From assembly GCF_004343705.1 (NCBI RefSeq), contig NZ_SKFH01000026.1:1-47972 (forward strand): a DNA stretch of 47,972 nt, given 5' to 3'. Shown in pieces: positions 1-6,365 of this stretch. How positions within the stretch are numbered: position 1 is the stretch's first letter; each line of letters opens with the position of its first letter. The DNA is from Flaviaesturariibacter aridisoli. GTDB taxonomy: Bacteria > Bacteroidota > Bacteroidia > Chitinophagales > Chitinophagaceae. A program made the translations under genes and the position numbers. The notes beneath the pieces are model-generated. The model was given only the letters and a program-made list of their open reading frames with translations. It was not told the origin of the DNA and made no database searches.

Positions 1-548
1 TTCAAGGCCGTTTTCAGGGCACAGGCAACACCTTCTGTTGCCAGGCTATCGGATACGAAGTGCCCTACAATCTTGCGCGAGTAGGCGTCGGTGATCAGCG
101 ACAGGTAGGCGGTATTTTCCTTGGTTGTGACGTAAGTGATGTCGGCCACCCAGAGTTGTTCCGGACGCGTCAGCTCCAGGCCTTCGGTGCGGTTGGGATG
201 CTTGCGCAACCAGTGTTTGGAGTTTGTCGTTTTCGTATAGCACTTACGCGGTTGCACCAACAGGTGCTCGCCCCGCAGGTAGTCGAACAGGGCGTCGCGC
301 CCCAGCTTCAAGCCCCGGGTCTTTAGTTCGGGGGCAAGCAGGTAATGAAGCTTGCGGGTACCAAGACGGGGCATGAGCTGTCGCTTTTCCTGCACCAGGT
401 GGCGTACAGGCGCCAGCCGAAGGGCGCGCACTTCATTGCGGCTGCGCTGCTGGTAAAAGGCTTGCCGTGAGATGCCAAGCAGCCTGCAGGCGCGGCTCAG
501 GCTCAGCCGTCCTTGCGTTTGGAGGGTTTGGGCAGCTTGGCGCGCAAC
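1..548 (-). CDS. IS3-family transposase OrfB (DDE catalytic part), truncated by window edge
   Basis: About 182 residues are visible, in the -1 frame relative to OrfA, with no stop. The N-terminal part has a helix-turn-helix-like stretch (LSLSRACRLLGISRQAFY) typical of IS3 OrfB. It is followed by the integrase core entry WVADITYVTT, whose Asp (codon 141-143) is the expected first residue of the DDE triad, and then LSLITDAYSRKIVGH. The second Asp and the Glu lie outside the window. There is no convincing start codon at the beginning of the frame, so the protein is probably made as an OrfAB fusion by -1 frameshifting. It would catalyse strand transfer of the element. Confidence 0.88.
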
Positions 549-889
549 TTTTTTGGCAACACGATTCCGAACTGCTTTTCCGCTACCTCGATGGTGGTTT
601 CCAGCAGCAGGTTCTTGTCGCGCTCCCATTGAAGTGCAGCTTCCAGTTCTTTGATGCGCTGCTCCGGGGTCTTTTCTGCTTTTTCCATACGCGAACGGGT
701 TTTCCACTGTAAGGTACCCAGTTTGCGTAGCCAGACCAACACCGTTGTCTTGCCTTGAATTCCGTAATGACGCTGGGCCTGCAGGTAGGTAAACTCCCCT
801 TTCTCGATCTGGGCAACTACCTGCAATTTGAAGGATAGTGTATAATCCTTCTGACTCTTCCGTTTCCTTGACTGTCCTGATGTTGACAT
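503..889 (-). CDS. IS3-family transposase OrfA (helix-turn-helix DNA-binding part)
   Basis: A 128-residue basic protein starting MSTSGQSRKRKSQKDYTLSF. A helix-turn-helix spans about residues 15-60 (FKLQVVAQIEKGEFTYLQAQ, then YGIQGKTTVLVWLRKLG). A Glu/Lys-rich segment at about 68-105 is probably the leucine-zipper-like oligomerisation coiled coil of IS3 OrfA proteins. It recognises the element's ends and, alone, usually acts as a regulator of transposition. The frame ends at 503 after overlapping the start of OrfB by about 45 bases. The ATG at 887-889 lies about 40 bases inside the element's terminus, as expected. Confidence 0.9.
   Translation of the reverse strand: MSTSGQSRKRKSQKDYTLSFKLQVVAQIEKGEFTYLQAQRHYGIQGKTTVLVWLRKLGTLQWKTRSRMEKAEKTPEQRIKELEAALQWERDKNLLLETTIEVAEKQFGIVLPKKLRAKLPKPSKRKDG
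548..554 (-). promoter_or_regulatory. Programmed -1 ribosomal frameshift site (A AAA AAG)
   Basis: On the minus strand the OrfA frame reads CCA AAA AAG TTG, so the heptamer A-AAA-AAG sits exactly in the zero frame. Slipping back one base gives AAA AAA GTT, which enters the OrfB frame. This is the canonical slippery sequence of IS3-family elements. It lies about 45 bases before the OrfA stop, inside the overlap. Confidence 0.85.
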
Positions 890-941
890 ACATAAGTCTC
901 AGATGTGTCAACTTATTTTAGGACGGGGCAATTGAATAATG

Positions 942-968
942 AAAAGGCCTGTGCAACAGGCCTTTTTT
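942..968. terminator. Rho-independent terminator, possibly bidirectional
   Basis: Perfect 11-bp stem AAAAGGCCTGT / ACAGGCCTTTT with a 3-base loop, followed by a T run on the plus strand and preceded by an A run that serves the minus strand. It lies just outside the IS edge and downstream of the minus-strand gene that ends at 1015, so it most likely terminates that gene. Confidence 0.75.
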
Positions 969-983
969 AGTACGTCCATTTAT

Positions 984-1017
984 CAACCGGTTAATCAATT
1001 TACCGGTTAATTGATTA
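984..1017. repeat. 34-bp ACCGGT element, copy 1
   Basis: An AT-rich element with two ACCGGT hexamers in an 18-bp period (reverse complement begins TAATCAATTAACCGGT). A near-identical copy, about three mismatches in 34 bp, lies in opposite orientation at 20309-20342. Here it includes the stop codon of the gene ending at 1015 and lies between that stop and the terminator at 942-968. Function unknown. Confidence 0.7.
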
Positions 1018-1524
1018 CTTCAGGTGCACCATCCGTTTGTAACTGGTCAGCACCAGCTTGCTGCTGAAGCGCTTGCCTTCTTTCGGCGCGAACACCTGGA
1101 TGTCGGCCACGGCCGGCACGGGATCGTTGGTGAAGGTGATCTTCACCTGGTATTGCGGCTCGATGCGGTCGTTGTTGATGCTGTAGAGCGTGCGGATGAT
1201 GTAGGGAGCTGTTTTGGTACCCACGATGTGGTAGTAGGAGCCGGGCACCTGGAACTTCTGGTAGAGGTCGGGCGAAAGGTGCTGGAGCAGTTGCTGGCGG
1301 AGCTCCGGGAGGCCGTCCTTGGGCAGCGTCGCCAGCGGCGGGCAGGCCGTGCAGGTATCGTTGTAGCCGGCGAGGTAGAGCCGGTCGAAGGAGGCGCGGA
1401 AGGCCTGCGCATAGAGCGGCAGCCGCTGCACCGGCAGGTTGGTATAGTAAAAGTCGTAGTAATTCTGGGAGGCGGCCCAAAAGGCGCTTTGCACCAGGAT
1501 CAGGATCATCCACAGGCGTTTCAT
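1015..1524 (-). CDS. Secreted hypothetical protein (169 aa)
   Basis: Not recognised as a known family. The chosen start (ATG at 1522-1524) gives a clear signal peptide, MKRLWMILILVQSAFWAASQ, ending before NYYDFYY; the frame extends 20 codons further upstream, but that extension would bury the signal. The mature part is about 150 residues with a CTAC pair near residue 58 (NDTCTACPP) that could form a disulphide or bind metal, and a C-terminal half with alternating beta-like segments (YQVKITFTNDPVPAVADIQV). It is probably periplasmic or exported. It is a single-gene unit followed by an ACCGGT element and a strong hairpin. No partner is suggested by context. Confidence 0.6.
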   Translation of the reverse strand: MKRLWMILILVQSAFWAASQNYYDFYYTNLPVQRLPLYAQAFRASFDRLYLAGYNDTCTACPPLATLPKDGLPELRQQLLQHLSPDLYQKFQVPGSYYHIVGTKTAPYIIRTLYSINNDRIEPQYQVKITFTNDPVPAVADIQVFAPKEGKRFSSKLVLTSYKRMVHLK

Positions 1525-1595
1525 GACGGTCGGGTTTGGGGAGACAGATGCCAATCTTATGCCACGGGTAAGGGTTTGGCCCACAGGGCGGGAGT

Positions 1596-1626
1596 GGGCA
1601 CGCGGAAAACGCGGAAGACGCGGAAT
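1596..1626 (+). repeat. 31-bp inverted repeat flanking the GxxExxY gene, left arm
   Basis: This arm contains three ACGCGGA units (ACGCGGAAAACGCGGAAGAC and onward) and is perfectly complementary to 2369-2399. A second, nested perfect 15-bp pair with the same core (AAAAACGCGGAAAAA) lies at 1737-1751 and 2244-2258. Together they bracket the GxxExxY gene. A degenerate single copy of the arm lies at 5556-5586. Confidence 0.85.
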
Positions 1627-1832
1627 TTTCTTCTAGCAACCTGCACTACGTATACTGGAGCAGTCTTTTTTGGAAAACCTTCTCGGTAGGGTCGTTTCTA
1701 AAAAACGAAAGGGCTGGCGGGCTGCTGTTTCCAGTAAAAAACGCGGAAAAATGTGCTGGGAAAAACAACAGGAAATCGTGGGGTTTTTCACCGGGCACTG
1801 TTTCTCTAATCGCATTCCTTTAGTAAAAAAAG

Positions 1833-2243
1833 ATGCTGGAGAACGAAACGGCCGAGCGCCAGGAGCTGAACCGCATTTGTTACCTGATACGCGGTGCATT
1901 TTTCGAAGTTTTTAAGGAGTTGGGCCCGGGGTTGCTGGAAAGCATTTACGAGGCCGCACTGATCATCGAATTGCAAAGTCGCGGCTTACAGGTGCACCGG
2001 CAGCGACCTTTACCCGTTTGGTACAAAGGGCATAAACTTGACGTAGATTTCAGGCTGGACTTGCTGGTCGAAGATAAAGTGGTCATCGAGCTCAAATCGG
2101 TGGAGGAACTGCATCCCGTTTTCTTCAAGCAAACCACCTCGTACATGCGCCTGGCAAAGGTCAAAGTCGGCTTTCTGGTCAACTTCAATGTTCCTTTCCT
2201 CAAAGACCGGAAGAGCCTTGTCCGCCTTGTCGCCGGCTTCTGA
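1833..2243 (+). CDS. GxxExxY family protein (PD-(D/E)XK nuclease-like)
   Basis: A 136-residue protein, the usual length for the GxxExxY family. The naming motif is present at about residues 33-39 (GLLESIY, inside GPGLLESIYEAAL). The C-terminal half carries a nuclease-like core: LDVDFRLDLLVED with an Asp, then VVIELKS with the E-x-K pair, matching the D...ExK arrangement of PD-(D/E)XK folds. The molecular function of the family is not established, so nuclease activity is an inference. The stop codon is followed directly by the inner inverted repeat at 2244-2258, and the whole gene sits between two nested pairs of inverted repeats. No operon partner: IS and MFS genes on either side point the other way. 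Confidence 0.85.
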   Translation: MLENETAERQELNRICYLIRGAFFEVFKELGPGLLESIYEAALIIELQSRGLQVHRQRPLPVWYKGHKLDVDFRLDLLVEDKVVIELKSVEELHPVFFKQTTSYMRLAKVKVGFLVNFNVPFLKDRKSLVRLVAGF

Positions 2244-2258
2244 TTTTTCCGCGTTTTT
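2244..2258. repeat. 15-bp inner inverted repeat, right arm
   Basis: TTTTTCCGCGTTTTT begins at the first base after the GxxExxY stop codon and is the exact reverse complement of 1737-1751. It shares the ACGCGGAAAA core with the outer 31-bp arms. Confidence 0.75.
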
Positions 2259-2368
2259 ACCGGAAGCTTCAACCTTTGTCCGGCTTCCGGTTTTAGAGGA
2301 GGCTTCCGTTGCCAAGGTTTTCAAGAGAGGATAGTTTTCTGAAAGACAAGAAAGCACGGCCTACGTTC

Positions 2369-2399
2369 ATTCCGCGTCTTCCGCGTTTTCCGCGTGCCC
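2369..2399 (-). repeat. 31-bp inverted repeat flanking the GxxExxY gene, right arm
   Basis: Exact reverse complement of 1596-1626 over 31 bases; the bases just outside and just inside the pair do not match, so the boundaries are sharp. The enclosed unit is about 0.8 kb. Confidence 0.85.
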
Positions 2400-2417
2400 T
2401 TCCATTCCGCGCACGCG

Positions 2418-3626
2418 CTACTCTACGGCCTTTAGCTTGCTCACCAGCACGAACACCACCAGCCCGAAGCACCCGATCACACTCAGGCTCACCCGGAGGC
2501 TCGACAGCGCCGAGATATACCCGATCAGCGGCGGGCCCATCAGGAAGCCCAGGTAGCCGACGCTCGACACCGTGGCGATGGCCATGCCGGCAGCGGAGCC
2601 TTCGGCGCTGCGGCCGGCGATGCTGTACAGCGAAGGGATCACCGTGCTCACGCCGACGCCCACGAGCATAAAGCCCAGCGCGGCGGGGATCAGCTGCGGG
2701 AAAGCGACGGCGGTGGCCATGCCGGTGCTGATGATGAGGCCGTTGGCCCGCAGGATGCGGCGGCGGCCGAGGCGGCTGATCACGCGGTCGCCGAGGAAGC
2801 GGCCCGTGGCCATCATCACCATGAAGCTCGCGTAGCCCAGCACGGCCAGGCGCGGCCCCGACTGCACCACGTCGCGGAAGTACACACCGCTCCAGTCAAA
2901 CATGCAGCCTTCGGTGGCCATGCAGCAGAAGGCGATGCAGCCCAGCTGCAGCAGCGTGCCCGAGGGCTTCCGGAAAAAGGGCTTCTTTTCCGGCTTGCCG
3001 GCGGGCGTCTTACCGCGCACGAGGTGGCCGTTGTGCAGCGCTGTGTTGACCCAGATGAGCGCCGCGATGACCGCGAAGTGGGGCAGGGGCGCCCAGTGCA
3101 GGTTGGTCATCAAGAGGCCCACGAGCGCGCCGGCGAATCCCGCGAGGCTCCAGGCGCCGTGAAAGGAGGTCATGATGGGCTTCGGGTAGAGCTTCTCGGC
3201 CTCCACCCCCTGCGTGTTGACCGCGATGTTGGCCAGGTTGCCCGTCACGCCGAAGAAGAACAGGCAAAGCGCCAGTTGCCAGGGCGCCTGCACGAGGCCG
3301 ATGAGCGTCAGCGCCACCACGTAAAAGGGCGCCGCCGCCGTAAGCACCTTGCGGGAACCGAAGCGGTGCACGAGGCGCCCGGACACGGGCATGGTGCACA
3401 ATTGTCCCAGCGGGAGGGCCAGCAGGATGGAGCCGAGGCCTGCATCCGATAGGTGCAGGTGGCCCTTGATGTCGGGGATACGGCTGGCCCAGGAGGCGAA
3501 GGCAATGCCCTGGCCGAAGTAAAACGCCGAGACCGCCAGGCGCATTCGCTTCAGGCGTAACGGCACGGAAAGGGGCTGCTCGGGCAGGCCGCCGGGTTGA
3601 ATTTCCGGGACAGGGTGATTTTCCAT
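2418..3626 (-). CDS. MFS transporter, YbjJ-like
   Basis: A 402-residue integral membrane protein with about 12 hydrophobic segments, the normal size for the major facilitator superfamily. The region FASWASRIPDIKGHLHLSD followed by GLGSILLALPLGQL resembles the first helices of the YbjJ group of bacterial MFS proteins. The loop GRLVHRFGSRK is the family's conserved loop 2-3 signature. Substrate unknown; the YbjJ group is poorly characterised. The ATG at 3624-3626 was chosen because it comes shortly before the first helix (MENHPVPEIQ, then LRLKRMRLAVSAFYF). The frame is open for about 100 codons further upstream, but that part is low in hydrophobicity and has an unrelated composition. It is transcribed away from the gene at 3941. 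Confidence 0.85.
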   Translation of the reverse strand: MENHPVPEIQPGGLPEQPLSVPLRLKRMRLAVSAFYFGQGIAFASWASRIPDIKGHLHLSDAGLGSILLALPLGQLCTMPVSGRLVHRFGSRKVLTAAAPFYVVALTLIGLVQAPWQLALCLFFFGVTGNLANIAVNTQGVEAEKLYPKPIMTSFHGAWSLAGFAGALVGLLMTNLHWAPLPHFAVIAALIWVNTALHNGHLVRGKTPAGKPEKKPFFRKPSGTLLQLGCIAFCCMATEGCMFDWSGVYFRDVVQSGPRLAVLGYASFMVMMATGRFLGDRVISRLGRRRILRANGLIISTGMATAVAFPQLIPAALGFMLVGVGVSTVIPSLYSIAGRSAEGSAAGMAIATVSSVGYLGFLMGPPLIGYISALSSLRVSLSVIGCFGLVVFVLVSKLKAVE

Positions 3627-3940
3627 AGTAGGTGCCGCAAAGGTGCCACAAAATCGGGGGTGGGCGGAGGCCTTTTTTATAAGTGGGCAGGCCGTTACCC
3701 AGCAGGCCGGTAGCGGGACGAATTTCCGGTTGCTGCAGGAGTTAGGCTGCCACGGGCACCCTTCTACAAAACACAGCGTCGGAACGCACCTGCGCCTGTC
3801 GCTTTGGCGTCGGTAAACTGCCCGACCTACGGGCCCCATTTTTTTGGAGGGGAGCACGTGGATTAAACCCCGGTTCCGAAGTCGCTGCTCCCATTTCCTA
3901 CTTTTAACCTGTAATTTCCCCATCCATTTTTCCTGCACCT
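3627..3940. other. Intergenic region between divergent genes
   Basis: About 310 bases separate the MFS gene from the secreted protein at 3941. I see no convincing gene or RNA here. Both genes' promoters should lie in it; a weak TTTG-rich stretch just upstream of the MFS start (about 3636-3655) is the only candidate. Confidence 0.5.
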
Positions 3941-4609
3941 ATGCGCCTGCTTTTCCTCTGTCTTTTGTTTCCTTCCGCCCTCCTTGCCCAGTCGGATCCT
4001 GAGCCCTTTTTCCGTGGTTTCTTCAACGCACTTAAAGCCCGCGACAGCGCCGCCCTGAAGCGGCTGTTCCTCACCGACGCCGAGCAGGTCGGGGTGTGGG
4101 GGCCGGATACGAGCTGGTTTCAGCCCATCGAAGGACCGGCCGCCGATACGAACAGTTCCGCGTTCCGGGCCGCGCAGGTCATGATGCCCGGGCTCCCGTA
4201 TTTCCCCGCTACGGCCTACGACAGCGCCACCTGGTTCGACTACCGCTACGACCTGCGGCGCGATCCGCGCATCGCCTACCCTTCCCTGCGCGGCACCATA
4301 TACTTCCAGGTGCGCGACGCGTTGCAGCAGCTCGACATCAATGCCCTCTGGATCGACGGACGCTGGAAAGCGGGCGGCACGGGTATCATGGGTTTCGTAC
4401 ATGACCCGGCACTGTTGCAACGCCGGGTGCTGCAACAAACCGCCTTCGACAACGACTGGAATACGGTGCCCGGCGACGCCCCACCCGATACCAGCGTTCG
4501 CATCGACTTTCAGCCTCCGCCCGCCGGAGCCTCGGCGAGGTCAGGCGTGCCCGCAAAGCCGCGCCAAAAGGCGCCCGCCAGGTCCGCCGCCCGCAAGCCC
4601 AAAGGCTAG
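3941..4609 (+). CDS. Secreted hypothetical protein (222 aa)
   Basis: Signal peptide MRLLFLCLLFPSALLAQ, then a segment at about residues 20-50 (DPEPFFRGFFNALKARDSAA) resembling the first helix of NTF2/SnoaL-like proteins, where a helix ending in a 'Ala-x-Asp' type turn opens the fold. The similarity is by eye only. The middle is rich in aromatic residues (GLPYFPATAYDSATWFDYRY). The last 35 residues are a basic, Pro/Ala/Lys-rich tail (KPRQKAPARSAARKPKG), probably disordered. It is probably periplasmic or exported. The next gene starts 108 bases later, after a microsatellite. Confidence 0.6.
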   Translation: MRLLFLCLLFPSALLAQSDPEPFFRGFFNALKARDSAALKRLFLTDAEQVGVWGPDTSWFQPIEGPAADTNSSAFRAAQVMMPGLPYFPATAYDSATWFDYRYDLRRDPRIAYPSLRGTIYFQVRDALQQLDINALWIDGRWKAGGTGIMGFVHDPALLQRRVLQQTAFDNDWNTVPGDAPPDTSVRIDFQPPPAGASARSGVPAKPRQKAPARSAARKPKG

Positions 4610-4625
4610 CCTCCCTGCCCATCTC

Positions 4626-4713
4626 GTTCTCTTGTTCTCTTGTTCTCTCGTTCTCTCGTTCTCTTGTTCTCTCGTTCTCTCGTTCTCTCGTTCTCACGTT
4701 CTCTTGTTCTCTC
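4626..4713 (+). repeat. Octamer microsatellite (11 units) directly before a start codon
   Basis: Eleven consecutive copies of the 8-bp unit GTTCTCTY (one copy ends AC). The array ends three bases before the ATG of the ankyrin gene at 4717. It occupies the whole region where that gene's promoter spacer or ribosome landing site should be. A change in copy number would shift spacing by 8 bp, about three quarters of a helical turn. Confidence 0.95.
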
Positions 4714-4716
4714 CTC

Positions 4717-5550
4717 ATGTTTCTTCCAAAGGCCCTGCTCGAACTCGAATCTTTGCTCCCCGCGCCGTTGCCGCCGGTGTTGCGGCGCTTCCTCGCGCGG
4801 CGTCCGCAAGGCAATGCCTTCGGCGACCTGTATTTCTACGGCCGTTCCTGGGTACTCGAGCGCTACCGGGAGGAAGTAGCTGCCGGGGGCGATCCGCTCC
4901 GGCTTCCGATCGCCCGGGATGCGCAGGGCGAGTTCTGGGTGAACCTCGCCTCAGAGGAAGTAGGGCAGGGGGCAACGCCTGTTGCCGGAGCGCCCCTTTT
5001 CAGCACCTGGATCGCGGGGCAGCGCGCGGCGAAGAAGGTCGCCAACGGGCAGCCGCTCCACCGCGCCGCCCGTGCCGGCGACCTGCAAAAGCTGCAGCGC
5101 CTCCTCCGGCGCGGCGCTCCCATCGACAGTCCGGACGCCGAGGGCCGCACGGCCCTCATGGCCGCCCTGCAGGCCTGGCAATACGAAGCGGCTTCCCTGC
5201 TGCTCGATGCGGATCCCGACCTCTCGCTGACCGACCGCGCGGGGCATACGGCACTCATGTGGGCCGCGTACCGCAACCAGCCTGCGCTGCTGCAGCGGAT
5301 GATCGCCAGGGGCGCCGACGTGCACGCGCGCACCCGCAGTGGCGAAGGGTTGCTCTACTTCGCCCTTACCGGCCCGCGCTCCGTGACCGAGGGTGGCGGG
5401 AAAGGCTCGCGGGAAGTTGTGGCACTACTGCTCGCCGCAGGACTGCCGGTACACGCGCCGCAACTGCCGGGTGGGAAGCCCATTCTTGCCCTGGATCCCG
5501 GGGAGACGGACGACGCGCTGTGGCGGTGGATGGAGGACCGAGTGCGCTGA
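4717..5550 (+). CDS. Ankyrin-repeat protein
   Basis: A 277-residue protein with no signal peptide. The N-terminal half (about 1-108) is a SMI1/KNR4-like or unrelated leader; I do not recognise it with confidence (YFYGRSWVLERYREEV, then GEFWVNLASEEVGQG). Ankyrin repeats start at about residue 112: GQPLHRAARAGDLQKLQRLL with RRGAPIDSPDAEGRTALMAAL, then LLLDADPDLSLTDRAGHTAL with MWAAYRNQPALLQRMI, then ARGADVHARTRSGEGLLYFAL. A fourth, weaker repeat follows (REVVALLLAAGLPVHAPQ). Ankyrin repeats bind proteins, so it is probably a cytoplasmic interaction partner of unknown target. The start codon is chosen at the end of the microsatellite because the frame upstream would translate the repeat. Confidence 0.8.
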   Translation: MFLPKALLELESLLPAPLPPVLRRFLARRPQGNAFGDLYFYGRSWVLERYREEVAAGGDPLRLPIARDAQGEFWVNLASEEVGQGATPVAGAPLFSTWIAGQRAAKKVANGQPLHRAARAGDLQKLQRLLRRGAPIDSPDAEGRTALMAALQAWQYEAASLLLDADPDLSLTDRAGHTALMWAAYRNQPALLQRMIARGADVHARTRSGEGLLYFALTGPRSVTEGGGKGSREVVALLLAAGLPVHAPQLPGGKPILALDPGETDDALWRWMEDRVR

Positions 5551-5555
5551 GGCAA

Positions 5556-5586
5556 GGGCACGCGGAAAACGCAGAAAGCGCGAAAT
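5556..5586 (+). repeat. Solitary degenerate copy of the ACGCGGA repeat
   Basis: It begins GGGCACGCGGAAAACGCAGA, as do both arms around the GxxExxY gene apart from one base, and then diverges. It lies just after the ankyrin stop codon and has no inverted partner nearby, so it may be a remnant left after loss of a cassette. Confidence 0.65.
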
Positions 5587-5648
5587 TTTATACAGTTGAG
5601 AGTGCCCTCTCCCGTGCCGACAGCGCACAGCGGCTTGAACGCATCCCT

Positions 5649-5680
5649 CATGTACTCATGTAATCATGTATTCATGTAAT
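5649..5680 (+). repeat. Octamer tandem repeat CATGTANT x4
   Basis: Four adjacent 8-bp units, CATGTACT, CATGTAAT, CATGTATT, CATGTAAT. They lie between two convergent genes, about 30 bases past the stop end of the minus-strand gene at 5710. Confidence 0.85.
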
Positions 5681-5709
5681 CTCCCCTTCATTCTCCCCTC
5701 CCTGCTCCC

Positions 5710-6165
5710 TCACTCACACGCCCCCTCGCTTCCTTCTACCAAATACGACCGCATCGGGTTCGTACTATCCAACCGCACGCTGTAGCAACGCGATACGCGG
5801 AACGCCTCGTTGTAATCGCTTTGCCAGTTTTGATACGCCGTGCCTTTGTATACGAATTCGTACTGTACGCGCTTGCTCTTGCGGCCGCTGCTGGCCAGTA
5901 CACGTGCACGCGCCGCGGCGGGATGCTTGTCGATAGGACCATGCAGGGCGCGGCGCTGCTCGTCGGAGTAATAACCGAGCACACGGATCACGGCAAATAC
6001 AACAAGGAGCAGGCTGATGCCGGGGAGGAGCAGGCGCTTCCAGTTGAGCGGCTTCTTCTTGCCGCGGCGCAGCGGCTTGCGCGGCGCCGATTTGGCCGCA
6101 CGCGGAGCGCGTGCCGTCGTTTTTGCGGGAGTTGTTTTCCTAGGTGGATTTTTTCTGGGCGGCAT
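5710..6165 (-). CDS. Membrane-anchored protein with basic Lys/Pro/Ala-rich N-terminus
   Basis: Not recognised as a known family. Residues 1-44 are strongly basic and Pro/Ala-rich (MPPRKNPPRKTTPAKTTARA), like histone H1-type tails. They are followed by one membrane segment (LLLPGISLLLVVFAVIRVLG, about 45-64) and a roughly 85-residue domain outside the membrane. That domain contains YEFVYKGTAYQNWQSDYN and two Cys residues near the end (RCYSVRLD, GACE). The layout is a type II membrane protein. DUF3592-like outer domains share the pattern of short beta strands with 'Y-x-G-x-x-Y', but I could not confirm this. A basic tail on the cytoplasmic side could bind nucleic acid. Confidence 0.6.
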   Translation of the reverse strand: MPPRKNPPRKTTPAKTTARAPRAAKSAPRKPLRRGKKKPLNWKRLLLPGISLLLVVFAVIRVLGYYSDEQRRALHGPIDKHPAAARARVLASSGRKSKRVQYEFVYKGTAYQNWQSDYNEAFRVSRCYSVRLDSTNPMRSYLVEGSEGACE

Positions 6166-6292
6166 AATTTAGCGGAGGCTTTCTACACTTTTCAGTAACT
6201 CAGCGTCACGCAGGAGTTTGCCCGCCCGGCTGACGCCAGTCGGACGGGCTTCGCTACGCTCGCAATGACGTCCTAAGGGATGGAGCGATGCC

Positions 6293-6353
6293 TTCCCTCT
6301 CCTTTGCAGAGAGTTAGGGGAGAGGTCGACTCCCTTTCCCCTTGGGAAGGGGC
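6293..6353. repeat. Intergenic hairpin pair of the CTCTCC / CCCCTT class
   Basis: The 200-base gap 6166-6365 has no gene. It contains two adjacent stem-loops: CCCTCTCC with GGGGAGAGG around 6295-6325, and TTCCCC-TTGG-GAAGGGG around 6336-6351. Just upstream is the stretch GGGCTTCGCTACGCTCGCAA. Similar stem-loop text recurs between genes in many Bacteroidota genomes (from memory, not checked). It lies downstream of the amidohydrolase gene and could act as its terminator, although there is no T run. Confidence 0.5.
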
Positions 6354-6365
6354 CGGGGGATGGGG

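Larger units (their letters stand above)
1..930 (-). mobile_element. IS3-family insertion sequence, one end only
   Basis: This is the upstream end of an insertion sequence read on the minus strand; the other end lies before the window. Two overlapping reading frames (orfA, then orfB in the -1 frame) with a slippery heptamer at 548-554 are the IS3-family layout. Reading inward from the right edge, the terminus starts TGCCCCGTCCTAAAATAAG, giving the TG...CA ends usual for the family. The edge is therefore placed at 930. Bases 931 onwards (ATT) may be part of the target duplication, which cannot be checked without the other end. OrfA and the visible part of orfB have no stop or frameshift damage, so the copy could be active. 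Confidence 0.85.

Noticed and set aside
3627-3938. N-terminal extension of the MFS transporter by about 100 residues
   Set aside because: The extension has no membrane or signal character, and the ATG at 3626 gives the normal family length.
4626-4713. CRISPR array
   Set aside because: Units are only 8 bp, directly adjacent with no spacers. The same applies to the arrays at 41760 and 25133.
4341-5663. A 440-codon plus-strand frame covering the end of the 3941 gene and the ankyrin gene
   Set aside because: It translates the octamer array and Arg/Pro-rich out-of-frame sequence; the ankyrin frame is clearly the coding one.
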